Notes: generated by a model from the letters alone, not told the origin. Counted from the first letter of the stretch, positions 49,512 through 58,848 are shown. The stretch is 64,000 nucleotides of DNA from Halalkalibacter krulwichiae (GCF_002109385.1 NZ_CP020814.1:1242001-1306000); one strand, 5' to 3'. Numbers and translations: made by a program.

Positions 49512-50066
49512 ATGATGATATTTGGTTATGCACGAGTAAGTACGGAGGAGCAAAACTTGGATATGCAAGTTGATGCCCTTACAAAATTTGGAGTAGAAAA
49601 AATTTATAAAGAGAAATTGACCGGAACTAGAAAAGATAGACCCCAACTAGAAGAACTCCTTAAAGTCTTACGCAGTGGCGACAAAATTGTTGTATATAAA
49701 CTGGATCGTATTTCACGTTCTACAAAACATCTAATTGAACTTAGTGAATCATTCAATGATATGGGCGTAGATTTTGTCTCTATTAATGACAGTATTGATA
49801 CTTCAACTGCAATGGGGAAGTTTTTCTTTCGTACAATGGCAAATATTGCAGAGTTAGAACGAGATATTATTAGCGAAAGGACAAAGTCAGGGCTTCAAGC
49901 AGCAAGATCCAGAGGAAGGAAAGGTGGCAGACCATCGAAGAAAAAGGACAAAGTTGAAATGGCAATAAAAATGTATAAAAGTAAGGATTATACAATCAAC
50001 GAAATTACAGAAGCAACAGGAATCAGTAAAACCTCACTGTACAGATACTTAGACAAATTAAATTAG
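49512..50066 (+). CDS. tnpR: Serine resolvase of the sigma-factor transposon
   Basis: A 184-residue resolvase with catalytic Ser in GYARVSTEEQNLDMQ, the ATAMGKFFFRTMANIAELER-like segment and a helix-turn-helix INEITEATGISKTSLYRYL. AGGTGATG precedes the start; ATG 49515 is the alternative first codon. It lies 31 bases upstream of tnpA. Confidence 0.95.
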   Translation: MMIFGYARVSTEEQNLDMQVDALTKFGVEKIYKEKLTGTRKDRPQLEELLKVLRSGDKIVVYKLDRISRSTKHLIELSESFNDMGVDFVSINDSIDTSTAMGKFFFRTMANIAELERDIISERTKSGLQAARSRGRKGGRPSKKKDKVEMAIKMYKSKDYTINEITEATGISKTSLYRYLDKLN

Positions 50067-50097
50067 TCTCAAAATTAATTATAAGGATTGATATAAC

Positions 50098-53046
50098 TTG
50101 AGTGTGAAAGAACTACTGACACAAGAACAGCGCAAGGAAATTTTAAACCTTAATAATTTATCAGAATTTGAAGTTACTTCTTATTACAGTCTATCTGACT
50201 ATGATATTGATGTTATAAACCGTCATAGAAGAGATCATAATCGCTTAGGGTTCGCACTCCAATTATGCATTCTTAGAAACCCCGGTTGTTCTTTAATAAA
50301 TATGTTAGAAATACCCGAAAACCTTATTAAATATGTCGCAAATCAAATTAATGTAGATCCAGAGGTTTACTCTTCATATGCTCAACGTGATACAACTAGA
50401 CGTGAACATTTAGAAGAAATACGTCAAGTTTATGGATATAGAAACTTTAATAACAGTGATTATCGTACGATTTCTAATGTTCTTTTAAAATCCGCATTGG
50501 AAAATGGAAATTCGATGTATCTAGTACGCACAGCAATTGATTTATTAAGAAAGGAAAAAATAATCCTTCCTGCCATACCAACAATCGAAAGGATGGTTTG
50601 GCTGGCAAGAACGCGTGCAGAGAAAAAAATATATGCCATACTAACAAGTAATCTTTCCGAAAGACATAAGCGTGAACTAGAAAAGTTAATCGATTTAACG
50701 GTAAACAATAATAAAACCCAATTAGCTTGGCTTCGAGAAATTCCCGGACAGTCGTCACCAGATTCTTTTTTAAAGGTCATAAAAAGATTAAAGTACATTA
50801 AAGAAATGAATATTGCAGCCAATACGGCATTAATACACCCCAATAGACTTTTACAATTGGCACGAATTGGGGCAAGATATGAACCCCATTCTTTTAGAAG
50901 ATTTAACGAAGATAAAAGATATGCATTATTAGTCTCTCACTTAATCACTCTTTCCCAAGACTTAACTGACCATGCCATTGAAATTCATGATAGACAAATG
51001 ATGGTGTTACAAGCGAAAGGCAGAAAAACTCAAGAAGAGATGCAAAAACAAAATGGAAAGTCAGTAAATGAAAAAGTTGTGCATTACGCAGATATAGGAA
51101 CGGCTTTAATTAAAGCCAAAGAGGAAGGGATCGATCCCTATGTGGCACTAGAGCAAGTAATGCCGTGGGATAAAATTGTAGAATCGATTGAGGAAGCTAA
51201 ATTATTATCAAGACCAATGGATTATGATTACCTTGATTTAATAAAAACTCGATATAACTATTTAAGGAAATATACTCCAAATCTGTTGGATTCTTTAGTG
51301 TTCAAATCTACTAAATCAGCAGAGCCTTTATTGAAAGCATTAGATACCATACGTGAATTAAATGATTCTGGAAAAAGGAAAATCCCTGATGGCTCACCTT
51401 TGAGTTTTGTTCCTAAACGTTGGCAAAAACATGTTTTTGATGATGAGGGTAATATTAACCGTCAATATTATGAAATGGCTGCCTTAACAGAACTCAAAAA
51501 CTATATCCGTTCTGGTGATGTTTGGGTTGAAGGTAGTCGATTACATAAGTATTTTGAAGAATATTTAGTATCAAAAGATGATTGGGGAAAAGCAAAGAAT
51601 AAAGGGACTAATATAGCTGTTAATGTAAGTTTTGAACAGTATATACAGGAAAGATGTGAAACTTTAAATACTAAACTTCAATGGATTTCCAAAAATATTG
51701 ATAAAGTTGAAAGTATCAACATTGAAAAACAAAAGATACATATTGAGAGACTTCAAGCTGATACTCCTGAAGAAGCTAGAAATTTCAGCTTATCGCTTTA
51801 TAATATGCTTCCTAGAGTTAAACTTACTGATTTATTAATGGAGGTAGCTGAATGGACTGGATTTGAAGAATCATTTGTTCACGCTTCTTCAAATCAACCG
51901 CCTAAAGGTGAGGAAAAGTCTATTGTGATGGCTTCATTAATGGCGATGGGGACAAATATTGGATTAACTAAAATGGCAGAAGCAACTCCTGATATTTCAT
52001 ATCGCCAGATGGCCAATGTTATGCAATGGAGATTACATGAAGATGCGATGACTCGCGCTCAAGCTACACTTGTAAATTATCAGCACCGTTTATCTTTAGC
52101 TACATATTGGGGAGATGGGACAACATCTTCTTCAGATGGTATGCGTGTCCCTGTTGGAGTATCATCATTACACGCAGATGCAAATCCGCATTATGGAACT
52201 GGGAAAGGTACGACCATTTATCGTTTTACAAGTGATCAGTTTTCTTCCTTTTATGCAAAAGTTATTAATACAAATGCAAGGGATGCCGTACATGTGATAG
52301 ATGGATTATTACATCATGAATCTGATCTTTCAATTGAAGAGCATTACACTGATACGGCTGGTTACACGGATCAAGTTTTCGGATTAAGCCATTTGTTAGG
52401 GTTCCGTTTCGCACCAAGACTAAGAGATATAAGTGACGCAAAATTATATACTATTTCTTCCCCTACTGATTTTCCAAACATTAAAGGCATACTTCGGGGT
52501 AAAATTAACACAAACGTTATTAAAGAAAATTTTGATGATGTACTAAGGTTGGCACATTCGATTCGAGAAGGAAGAGTTTCTGGATCATTAATCATGGGGA
52601 AATTAGGTTCATATGCAAGACAAAATAAAATAGCTACAGCTCTTCGAGAGATTGGGAGAATTGAAAAGACAATCTTTAGTCTTGACTATATAACAAATGA
52701 AACGTTAAGAAGAAGGATACATCGTGGGCTAAATAAAGGAGAAGCCATGAATGGATTGGCTAGAGCTTTATTTTTTGGTAAACGTGGTGAATTTAGAGAG
52801 CGTGGCATACAAGATCAACTACAGAGAGCCAGTGCATTAAATATATTGATCAATGCAATTAGCGTATGGAATACTGTGTATTTAAGTGAAGTAACAAAGG
52901 AGTTTAAGAAAAATAATGTTCTAAGAGAAGAATTGCTTCCGCATATTTCACCTTTAGGATGGGAACATATTAATTTTCTTGGAGAATATAAATTTGATTC
53001 AAATAGATTACCAGCTAATTCGCTAAGGCCCTTAAATAAAAACTAA
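50098..53046 (+). CDS. tnpA: Tn3-family transposase of the sigma-factor transposon
   Basis: A full-length 982-residue transposase. DUF4158 region RRDHNRLGFALQLCILRNPG; catalytic acidic residues in YWGDGTTSSSDG, EHYTDTAGYTDQ and LNKGEAMNGLARALFFGKRG. The start is TTG 50098 (then GTG AAA GAA) after AAGGATTG. It ends 62 bases before the right inverted repeat. It is similar over its length to the Tn1546-like TnpA at 14,638, although the ends of the two elements differ. Confidence 0.96.
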   Translation: MSVKELLTQEQRKEILNLNNLSEFEVTSYYSLSDYDIDVINRHRRDHNRLGFALQLCILRNPGCSLINMLEIPENLIKYVANQINVDPEVYSSYAQRDTTRREHLEEIRQVYGYRNFNNSDYRTISNVLLKSALENGNSMYLVRTAIDLLRKEKIILPAIPTIERMVWLARTRAEKKIYAILTSNLSERHKRELEKLIDLTVNNNKTQLAWLREIPGQSSPDSFLKVIKRLKYIKEMNIAANTALIHPNRLLQLARIGARYEPHSFRRFNEDKRYALLVSHLITLSQDLTDHAIEIHDRQMMVLQAKGRKTQEEMQKQNGKSVNEKVVHYADIGTALIKAKEEGIDPYVALEQVMPWDKIVESIEEAKLLSRPMDYDYLDLIKTRYNYLRKYTPNLLDSLVFKSTKSAEPLLKALDTIRELNDSGKRKIPDGSPLSFVPKRWQKHVFDDEGNINRQYYEMAALTELKNYIRSGDVWVEGSRLHKYFEEYLVSKDDWGKAKNKGTNIAVNVSFEQYIQERCETLNTKLQWISKNIDKVESINIEKQKIHIERLQADTPEEARNFSLSLYNMLPRVKLTDLLMEVAEWTGFEESFVHASSNQPPKGEEKSIVMASLMAMGTNIGLTKMAEATPDISYRQMANVMQWRLHEDAMTRAQATLVNYQHRLSLATYWGDGTTSSSDGMRVPVGVSSLHADANPHYGTGKGTTIYRFTSDQFSSFYAKVINTNARDAVHVIDGLLHHESDLSIEEHYTDTAGYTDQVFGLSHLLGFRFAPRLRDISDAKLYTISSPTDFPNIKGILRGKINTNVIKENFDDVLRLAHSIREGRVSGSLIMGKLGSYARQNKIATALREIGRIEKTIFSLDYITNETLRRRIHRGLNKGEAMNGLARALFFGKRGEFRERGIQDQLQRASALNILINAISVWNTVYLSEVTKEFKKNNVLREELLPHISPLGWEHINFLGEYKFDSNRLPANSLRPLNKN

Positions 53047-53108
53047 TCCATAACATAAGCCAAATCCCTTAGCGTACAGGTATTTGGCTTTTTTCGTGTC
53101 GAATTTTG

Positions 53109-53146
53109 CTTACCGTACAAAATTTCCGAAATGTTGGCTGTACCCC
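53109..53146 (-). repeat. Right inverted repeat of the sigma-factor transposon
   Basis: Reverse complement GGGGTACAGCC through TGTACGGTAAG. Its outer end is only four bases from the ATG of a broken tetR gene. Confidence 0.9.
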
Positions 53147-53150
53147 GACT

Positions 53151-53530
53151 ATGGCTAAATTCACTGAATTAGAGAAAGAAAGTATTAGAAAGGAATTACT
53201 AGAAGTAGCATATCGTTTTTTCATTGAAAAGGGTTTTAAGAGTTACTTCTCTTGAGAATATTACTTCATCAGTCGGCATTGCAAAGAGTACTTTTTATGT
53301 ATTTTTCAAATCGAAAGAAATGCTGTATATGGAATTGTTAGCAAATGAAGGAGAGCAAATTGAAATGCAGGTTGGCCCAAGGTTATGGCTACTGAGGATA
53401 TATGTTCAGCTATAAAAATATACCTAAATATGATGGCTTCGGAACTGGAAACGAAGATTTTAACTTAAAGGCTGGTTTACGACCTTGAAGAGTACAAACT
53501 TGTATCTAGAAAGCTAGTACATTTTTCAAC
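53151..53530 (+). pseudogene. TetR-family regulator, several frameshifts
   Basis: ATG 53151 reads MAKFTELEKESIRKELLEVA then YRFFIEKGFK, shifts at about 53,240 to VTSLENITSSVGIAKSTFYV (the helix-turn-helix) and FFKSKEMLYMELL, shifts again near 53,380 to KVMATEDICSAIKIYLNMMA, and fades near 53,530 (RLVYDLEEYKLVSRK). The transposon end sits just before the start codon, so its promoter is gone as well. Confidence 0.82.
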
Positions 53531-53662
53531 TACAAGCAAGATAAATTAGGTTATCAACATCATATTAAATTTCCCACTTGAAACAATCCGAAATGTTTAA
53601 GTATTAAAATTATATTTCGACATATAATTTTATAAATTTCTCAAATCAAGGAGGAAATTTAT

Positions 53663-54094
53663 TTGGCCGTCATAAAAACTAATGCAAATGACCGGAAATT
53701 GCTCGCAAGATTAATTAGAGCAGAAGCTGAAGGTGAAGGTGAATTAGGCATGTTGCTTGTAGCAAATGTTTGTGTTAACAGGGTTCGAGTAGGTTGTTTG
53801 GATTTTGTTGACATTAATTCAATTGAAAGAATGGTTTGGCAATCTCCAGGAGGATTTGAAGCTGTTCATTTTCCTTATTTTTATCAGCGGGCAAGAGAAA
53901 AGGAAATTCGATTAGCTGAGAGAGCTATCAACGGAGAGAGACATAGGCCAGCTGAATTTGCTTTATGGTTTTTTCGGCCAGAAGGTCCGTGTCCAGAACA
54001 ATGGTGGGGCCAATGGAATTCCGGGCGTTATAAGGAGCATTGTTTTTATATCCCAATTGAATCTGATTGTCCCGATGTATATGGTGTTTATTAA
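53663..54094 (+). CDS. cwlJ: Spore cortex-lytic enzyme component CwlJ, second copy
   Basis: A 143-residue CwlJ homologue with the same plan as that at 35,692: LARLIRAEAEGEGELGMLLV with the catalytic Glu, VANVCVNRVRVGCLDFVD, WQSPGGFEAVHFPYFYQ. About 80 percent of residues agree. The start codon is TTG 53663 eight bases after AAGGAGG; no ATG is available. This copy is outside the transposons and may be the resident gene or a rearranged passenger. It is followed by a strong terminator. Confidence 0.9.
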   Translation: MAVIKTNANDRKLLARLIRAEAEGEGELGMLLVANVCVNRVRVGCLDFVDINSIERMVWQSPGGFEAVHFPYFYQRAREKEIRLAERAINGERHRPAEFALWFFRPEGPCPEQWWGQWNSGRYKEHCFYIPIESDCPDVYGVY

Positions 54095-54128
54095 AATTGA
54101 AAAATTGTAGCGAAGTTCAAATAAAGAA

Positions 54129-54172
54129 GGGGAGTATAGACGAGGTATTCACCATCGTCTTTTTACTCCCTT
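54129..54172. terminator. Bidirectional terminator between cwlJ and a small reverse gene
   Basis: GGGGAGTATAGACGA pairs with TCGTCTTTTTACTCCC around GGTATTCACCA. Confidence 0.75.
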
Positions 54173-54308
54173 AATTATTGAATTTATTTTTATAATAAAG
54201 AAAATCAACCCTTTGTTTAGTGTTCATTAACAGTGTAGTTAATATTGCTGTATAAACACTTGTTAAGAGTATTGCGAATATTCCTAATGAATTGTTTTTT
54301 CGGGTCAT
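54171..54308 (-). CDS. 45-residue membrane protein
   Basis: ATG 54308 reads MTRKNNSLGIFAILLTSVYT then AILTTLLMNTKQRV and stops at 54,171. One membrane helix spans residues about 8-28. GAGAGGTTCC is just upstream. It lies 28 bases after the dehydrogenase gene on the same strand and may be co-transcribed. No family recognised. Confidence 0.5.
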   Translation of the reverse strand: MTRKNNSLGIFAILLTSVYTAILTTLLMNTKQRVDFLYYKNKFNN

Positions 54309-54336
54309 GACGGAACCTCTCTTTTACATAATACTT

Positions 54337-55473
54337 TTATGGTTTTAAGACAACTTTAATACAATTATCCATTTTCGTGTCAAAAATCTCATACCCATGC
54401 TTCGCCTGATCTAGAGGCAAAATATGTGTAACAACATCCCCGGGGTCTACTTTCCCGGATGCAATTAAGTCATGTAAATATGGCATATAGTGAATTACAG
54501 GTGCTTGACCTGTTCTAATATTTACATTGCGTTGGAAAATATCTCCTAATGGAAAACCGTTATACCTAGATGAGTAAACACCTGTGATTTGAATGTTTCC
54601 ACCTTTTCGTACAGCTTGACTCGCCATGACCAGTCCACTCATTGCACCACCGTGCAGCTTTAACCCTGAGGCTAAAAATTCAATGTCGGTCATCTTTCCA
54701 CTCATTCCAACACAATCGATGACTACATCTGCTCCACCATTAGTTAAATCGTGTAAATAGGAACCGACGTTTTCGTAATCCTCAAAATTGACCACTTCAA
54801 CATTATTCGTACGCTTAGCGTGTTCTAAACGATAGCCTACGTAATCAACGGCAATAACTCGCTTTGCCCCTTTTAACCAAGCAAACTTTTGGGCCAAAAG
54901 TCCAACTGGTCCGCAGCCGAGAATGATTACGGTGTCTCCTTCTTTCATCCCGGAATTATCAACACTCCAATATGCCGTTGAACCAGCATCAGCAAGTAAC
55001 ACTAATTTCTCATCTTCTACTTCACTATCCTCAGGAATCTTAAATGGGGTAAAATTTCCATATGGTACACGCATATATTCTGCTTGTCCCCCAGGATAAC
55101 CCCCTGTTGTTCCTGAATAGCCAAAATAAGCTCCCATCTCACCATTATCGTTAGCAGTGTCACATTGGCTTTCTAGCTCATGCTCACAGAACCAGCATTT
55201 ACCGCAGCTTACATTAAACGGGATAATAACACGGTCACCTTTCTTTAGCTTTGTAACTTCAGGACCGACTTCTTCCACAATCCCCATTGGCTCATGTCCA
55301 ATAATATAATCTTCTTGTAAATTCGGTATCATTCCATGTATTAAGTGCAAATCAGATCCACAAATGGCTGTATGCGTTAATTTGACGATTATATCATCAG
55401 GTTTTTGGATACTTGGTGCCTTTACATCTTTAACGATAATATTTTTAACACCTTGAAAGGTAACTGCTTTCAT
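54337..55473 (-). CDS. adhB: Zinc-dependent alcohol dehydrogenase (AdhB-like) in a spore-coat cluster
   Basis: A 378-residue medium-chain dehydrogenase with catalytic zinc ligands in [12 protein letters not shown] and [12 protein letters not shown], four structural cysteines in PFNVSCGKCWFCEHELESQC, and cofactor motif [21 protein letters not shown] 55473 follows GGAGGATTATTC; a longer frame to 55,566 overlaps the coat gene. In B. subtilis adhB lies between yraE/yraD and yraF/yraG, which encode CotF-like coat proteins. The same arrangement here supports expression in the mother cell late in sporulation. Confidence 0.9.
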   Translation of the reverse strand: MKAVTFQGVKNIIVKDVKAPSIQKPDDIIVKLTHTAICGSDLHLIHGMIPNLQEDYIIGHEPMGIVEEVGPEVTKLKKGDRVIIPFNVSCGKCWFCEHELESQCDTANDNGEMGAYFGYSGTTGGYPGGQAEYMRVPYGNFTPFKIPEDSEVEDEKLVLLADAGSTAYWSVDNSGMKEGDTVIILGCGPVGLLAQKFAWLKGAKRVIAVDYVGYRLEHAKRTNNVEVVNFEDYENVGSYLHDLTNGGADVVIDCVGMSGKMTDIEFLASGLKLHGGAMSGLVMASQAVRKGGNIQITGVYSSRYNGFPLGDIFQRNVNIRTGQAPVIHYMPYLHDLIASGKVDPGDVVTHILPLDQAKHGYEIFDTKMDNCIKVVLKP

Positions 55474-55498
55474 GAATAATCCTCCAATATTTTCATAA

Positions 55499-55858
55499 TC
55501 ACTGTGGCGGGGTAGGGAATAATCCTTTACGATTTGTATTACCTGGGAAGAGATTAAGACCGGCAATATCCACTGCTGTTTGGGCGGCCTGAAGGTCCAA
55601 TTTCTTTTGTTCAGATATGTTATAAGGATGGAACCACTTTTTCTTCATCATCAGTTTCGATACTTCTTCGTGGTAATCAATCGCTAATTCCATTTGATTA
55701 CGTAATGTCAATCTAAGCTCTGGGCTCGCAGCTTCCGTCAAGGCAATAGCATAATTTCTAACTGCTTCTTTTGCTGTTAATAATAAATCAAGCGCGATTC
55801 CTGAATCCGCTTGCTCGGGCATCCCAACCGAGTTAATTGGATCTAAATAATCATTCAC
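55499..55858 (-). CDS. CotF-family spore coat protein
   Basis: A 119-residue helical protein with the CotF pattern DSGIALDLLLTAKEAVRNYA, ASPELRLTLRNQMELAIDYH and MMKKKWFHPYNISEQ. The acidic, mostly alpha-helical plan is like YraF. It precedes adhB on the same strand by 25 bases and follows a shorter CotF-like gene by 15 bases, giving a three-gene operon. Confidence 0.87.
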   Translation of the reverse strand: MNDYLDPINSVGMPEQADSGIALDLLLTAKEAVRNYAIALTEAASPELRLTLRNQMELAIDYHEEVSKLMMKKKWFHPYNISEQKKLDLQAAQTAVDIAGLNLFPGNTNRKGLFPTPPQ

Positions 55859-55873
55859 TTTCTATCACCTCAC

Positions 55874-56080
55874 TTAATGAGTTTTTGCCAGTTGATAAAG
55901 GGCTTGGAGTTCTTGTATATCTTTTATTGATTGTTGAACGTTTTTTTCCATCATCGCTTTGAGATCTTGATCAAATACGATCCCTTGCATCATTTTAGAT
56001 TTAAGTAAGCCAACGGTTTTAAAATTTAATAGCTCGTGTGTCTCCATTGTTTCGTGGTATGCAAGATTTCCTGGTTGCAT
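55874..56080 (-). CDS. Short CotF-like spore coat protein (YraG/YraE-like)
   Basis: A 68-residue helical protein, MQPGNLAYHETMETHELLNF then KTVGLLKSKMMQGIVFDQDL. ATG 56080 follows AGGAGGTGAAATC, a near-perfect ribosome site; an upstream frame to 56,170 has none. It pairs with the longer CotF-like protein encoded next, as in other Bacillus coat clusters. Confidence 0.82.
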   Translation of the reverse strand: MQPGNLAYHETMETHELLNFKTVGLLKSKMMQGIVFDQDLKAMMEKNVQQSIKDIQELQALYQLAKTH

Positions 56081-56253
56081 GATTTCACCTCCTGTCTTGA
56101 CAAAGTATATTTTATCTCTAAATGTTTGGGAGTATCCGGATAAAGTTATATGGAAATTTCCTGTCACCATATGTCGACCTAAATTTTTGAATAATAAAAA
56201 TAAAAATACGTAACATAATCGAGCATAAACCTTTTAACATTAGGAGTGAGAAG

Positions 56254-56460
56254 ATGACTACAAAGTATGCGCTTCATGAAACTTTAGAATTACATGAATT
56301 ACTAACCTTTAAGAACCTTTGTTTGACGAAGTCGTCAACGATGAGTAGTTTGGTTAAGTGTGAAGAATTAAAAGCCATTTTAACAATGGATGTCACAACA
56401 GGAAAGCAACATATACAACAATTACAAGAATTACTACAAAATGGGGGTTCTAATCTATGA
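56254..56460 (+). CDS. Short CotF-like spore coat protein, divergent copy
   Basis: A 68-residue protein (MTTKYALHETLELHELLTFK then NLCLTKSSTMSSLVKCEELK), homologous to the one ending at 55,874 on the other strand: both have HET.E.HELL.FK. ATG 56254 follows AGGAGTGAG. The stop overlaps the next gene. Confidence 0.8.
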   Translation: MTTKYALHETLELHELLTFKNLCLTKSSTMSSLVKCEELKAILTMDVTTGKQHIQQLQELLQNGGSNL

Positions 56461-56753
56461 CGAATTTGCTGCAAAATATGGCTGGAATGGCTGCAATGAC
56501 GGATCAAGTGATTGCTACCGATTTCTTAATTTCTGCAAAAGCAGGGGTCAGAAATACAACGTTTGCTTTAACGGAAGCAACCACCCCGGAAATAAGAACG
56601 GCATTGCGTCAACAATTAAACGACGCGATTGAGGCACATGAAAAAATATATCAATACTTGATATCTAAAGGATATTATCATCCTAGTGATTTAAAAGAGC
56701 AGTTAAAGGTGGACCTAAATGCTTCTGAGATTGCAATGAATTTATTAAATTAA
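56457..56753 (+). CDS. CotF-family spore coat protein, divergent copy
   Basis: A 98-residue helical protein with TDQVIATDFLISAKAGVRNT, TPEIRTALRQQLNDAIEAHE and YYHPSDLKEQLKVDLNASEI, a CotF homologue. It overlaps the preceding gene by four bases. The two small operons on opposite strands probably share late-sporulation control from the 56,081-56,253 gap. Confidence 0.85.
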   Translation: MTNLLQNMAGMAAMTDQVIATDFLISAKAGVRNTTFALTEATTPEIRTALRQQLNDAIEAHEKIYQYLISKGYYHPSDLKEQLKVDLNASEIAMNLLN

Positions 56754-56761
56754 TGTTGTAT

Positions 56762-56790
56762 GGAGAACTTAAATGGTTCTCCTTTTTGGT
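56762..56790 (+). terminator. Terminator after the coat genes
   Basis: GGAGAAC pairs with GGTTCTCC around TTAAAT and is followed by TTTTT. Confidence 0.75.
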
Positions 56791-57626
56791 ATTATAAGAA
56801 GGCCACTTATAACAGCCTTATCTTAGTTACATAACAGGTTGATTCGGAAGAAATTAATCTTGAGCAGCGTATGGATGAGGTTAGAGGCAAAGTTTGGTGT
56901 AGGTGGGAATTTATGAAACAGATGGCAAAAATGGATTAATGATGATGAAATGTGGCCTAAAGTAGTATCAACAAATTTTTAGAATTGGGCACCAAACTTG
57001 GCACCAGTTTATCAACTATAAATATGACTAGAAGTTCTAAGTAATTTTACAAATCAAAAGCTCAAATTATTGGAGAGTTGTTTCGAAAAAAATGCGAGGA
57101 CTATTATAATGTCTTATTCAGTAGCAAAGTCTAAAACAAAAGTATAGATAAATGCTTCAAAAAATTTGAGGATGATTTCTCAAGTGAGGTGAGCTGTCAC
57201 CGCAAACGGAACGTTCTTTAGATTGCATAATAAATTCGGGTAGGAGCTTTTGGTAGTCTGAACTAACCAGGTAGAATAGTCCTTCACGATTTACTTTTAT
57301 GTATTGCCCTAGTATTGCTAACGTAATTGGAAATAAGATTGTTCTAATTGGAAACTACAATTGAAAAACTTAACGTTATGCAATAATTTGGCGCTTTCCT
57401 ATGCTAAGGATAGCGTCTTTTTTGTCTAGTCATAATTGTGGAATAACTCTTGTAGTACGTATTAGACTCATACTGCGCAACAAAGTTCTTCATTTTTAAA
57501 GGACTTTGTGAAAGAATATACTTAAGCTAACGAGCAGGTTTGTTGAATAAGAACAGTAAAAAAGGTTAACATTACCACTTTTTTCGTGGTACTATTAATG
57601 TAATCTTTTAGAAGAGGTGAGTTTAG
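56791..57626. other. Long intergenic region without a recognised gene
   Basis: Only short frames are present. A hairpin GGCGCTTTCCT/AGGATAGCGTC near 57,390-57,417 followed by TTTTTT looks like an orphan terminator. GGGCACCAAACTTGGCACC near 56,985 contains a short direct repeat. CTTAAGCTAACG with GCAGG at 57,521-57,540 resembles the intron flank at 9,915-9,933. Confidence 0.5.
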
Positions 57627-58331
57627 TTGAGTAAAGTTGAGCAGAGTACAAAGTTAGATTTAGAGCGAATTGTTTTTATTGGGAGAACCTTTGGAGAGTA
57701 TTTTGATATGTTCTCGCTTTCAGAAGAAGAACTAGAAGGAAAGAAAATACTCGATTGTCCAGCAGGAGCTTGTTCATTTACTGCTGTTGGTAACAAATCA
57801 GGTTTAGACGTAACAGCTTGCGATATTGCCTATTATCATTCGGGTGAAGACTTAAAAAATAAAGGTCTCCAGGATATTGAACACGCGATGAAGCATATGC
57901 AAAAAGCCCAAAACAATTATAAATGGGATTATTTTAAAGATATAGAAGGTCTTAGAAACCATCGTTTAAGTGCCTTACAAGATTGTGCCAAAGATATGAA
58001 GGAATCTAGCGAAAGATACATTCCTGTTACATTACCTTCTTTACCGTTTAAGAATGAAGAATTTGATATTCTTCTCTCTGCACATTTTCTATTTATGTAT
58101 GCGGATAGATTAGATTATCAATTTCACATAGAAACGCTAAATGAGTTATTGAGGGTTACGAAAGAGGAAGTTCGTATTTTTCCTTTAGTTGATTTAGAGG
58201 GGAAAAGATATGAACATTTAGATAAATTAATAAGTTATCTGGCTGACAATGGCTGTACAGTTGAAGAATTGAAAGTTCCGTATGAATTTCAGGCAAATGC
58301 TAACTCGATGTTAAAAATAAAAAAAGGGTAG
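57627..58331 (+). CDS. Class I SAM-dependent methyltransferase
   Basis: A 234-residue protein. The SAM motif is EGKKILDCPAGACSFTAVG followed by DVTACDIAYYHS, and a later FKNEEFDILLSAHFLFMY gives motif IV. The start is TTG 57627 seven bases after GAGGTGAG. The substrate cannot be named. A single gene with its own terminator. Confidence 0.82.
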   Translation: MSKVEQSTKLDLERIVFIGRTFGEYFDMFSLSEEELEGKKILDCPAGACSFTAVGNKSGLDVTACDIAYYHSGEDLKNKGLQDIEHAMKHMQKAQNNYKWDYFKDIEGLRNHRLSALQDCAKDMKESSERYIPVTLPSLPFKNEEFDILLSAHFLFMYADRLDYQFHIETLNELLRVTKEEVRIFPLVDLEGKRYEHLDKLISYLADNGCTVEELKVPYEFQANANSMLKIKKG

Positions 58332-58336
58332 TAATG

Positions 58337-58370
58337 AAATGGGTAACGTAGAGACGTTGCCCATTTTATT
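58337..58370 (+). terminator. Terminator after the methyltransferase gene
   Basis: AAATGGGTAACGT pairs with ACGTTGCCCATTT around AGAG, followed by TATTG. Confidence 0.8.
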
Positions 58371-58373
58371 GTA

Positions 58374-58433
58374 CTAACGGGTGGCGATTACCCGCAAGGG
58401 TATTCGCCTTTCTTTGTTGAGGTAACGGGCAGG
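58374..58433. repeat. TAACGGGTGC-type intergenic repeat, first of several
   Basis: CTAACGGGTGGC (58,374) and GTAACGGGCAGG (58,422) bracket a small hairpin (GGCGATTACCCGCAAGGGT). Related cores occur at 58,883 (GTAACGCAGGCG), 59,440 (CTAACGGGTGC) and 59,770 (CTAACGGGTGC), each in the gap between short genes. Confidence 0.55.
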
Positions 58434-58491
58434 ATAGCACAACAAGAGAAACTAAGTTTAAATCATATAACTCAGTTGGAGGGGATTAATT

Positions 58492-58848
58492 TTGAGAAAC
58501 ATTTTTTACGGATTGGTTATTTCAATAGGAATTTATATACTTATCGGTTTGATAACATTTTTAATTACTCGTGAATTCCCCCTCGAAATAATAAAGATGA
58601 TAGCGTTTGGAGTAGCGATAGTGTTGTTTATTTCTGCTTTCCCATTATATAAAACACTTTATCACGGTAGCAGGGTAGCCAATCCAACTTACACAGCGTA
58701 TACACCTCCAGATGAGCATCATCAGCAAAAAATCCAGAATGACTACGAGTCTTATCTAAAGAAAACAAAAAGCACCCTTGGAGGAATATTCATTTGGGCT
58801 GCCACGTTAATTATAATATTCACAATGCTTTTGACGGTACTCTTTTGA
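58492..58848 (+). CDS. Small membrane protein
   Basis: A 118-residue protein with helices at about 4-26 (YGLVISIGIYILIGLITFLI), 34-54 (IIKMIAFGVAIVLFISAFPL) and 95-116, and a soluble loop between the last two. The start is TTG 58492 after GGAGGGG. No family recognised. Confidence 0.62.
   Translation: MRNIFYGLVISIGIYILIGLITFLITREFPLEIIKMIAFGVAIVLFISAFPLYKTLYHGSRVANPTYTAYTPPDEHHQQKIQNDYESYLKKTKSTLGGIFIWAATLIIIFTMLLTVLF

Larger units (their letters stand above)
47199..53146. mobile_element. 5.9-kb Tn3-family transposon carrying an ECF sigma/anti-sigma pair
   Basis: 38-bp ends, GGGGTACAGCCAACATTTCG at 47,199 and its inverted partner ending at 53,146, match at 37 of 38. Inside are DUF4179 and sigma factor genes on the reverse strand and tnpR-tnpA on the forward strand. 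The flanking five bases differ (GAAAA and GACTA), so the flanks have been rearranged or the two ends come from different insertions. Confidence 0.88.
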
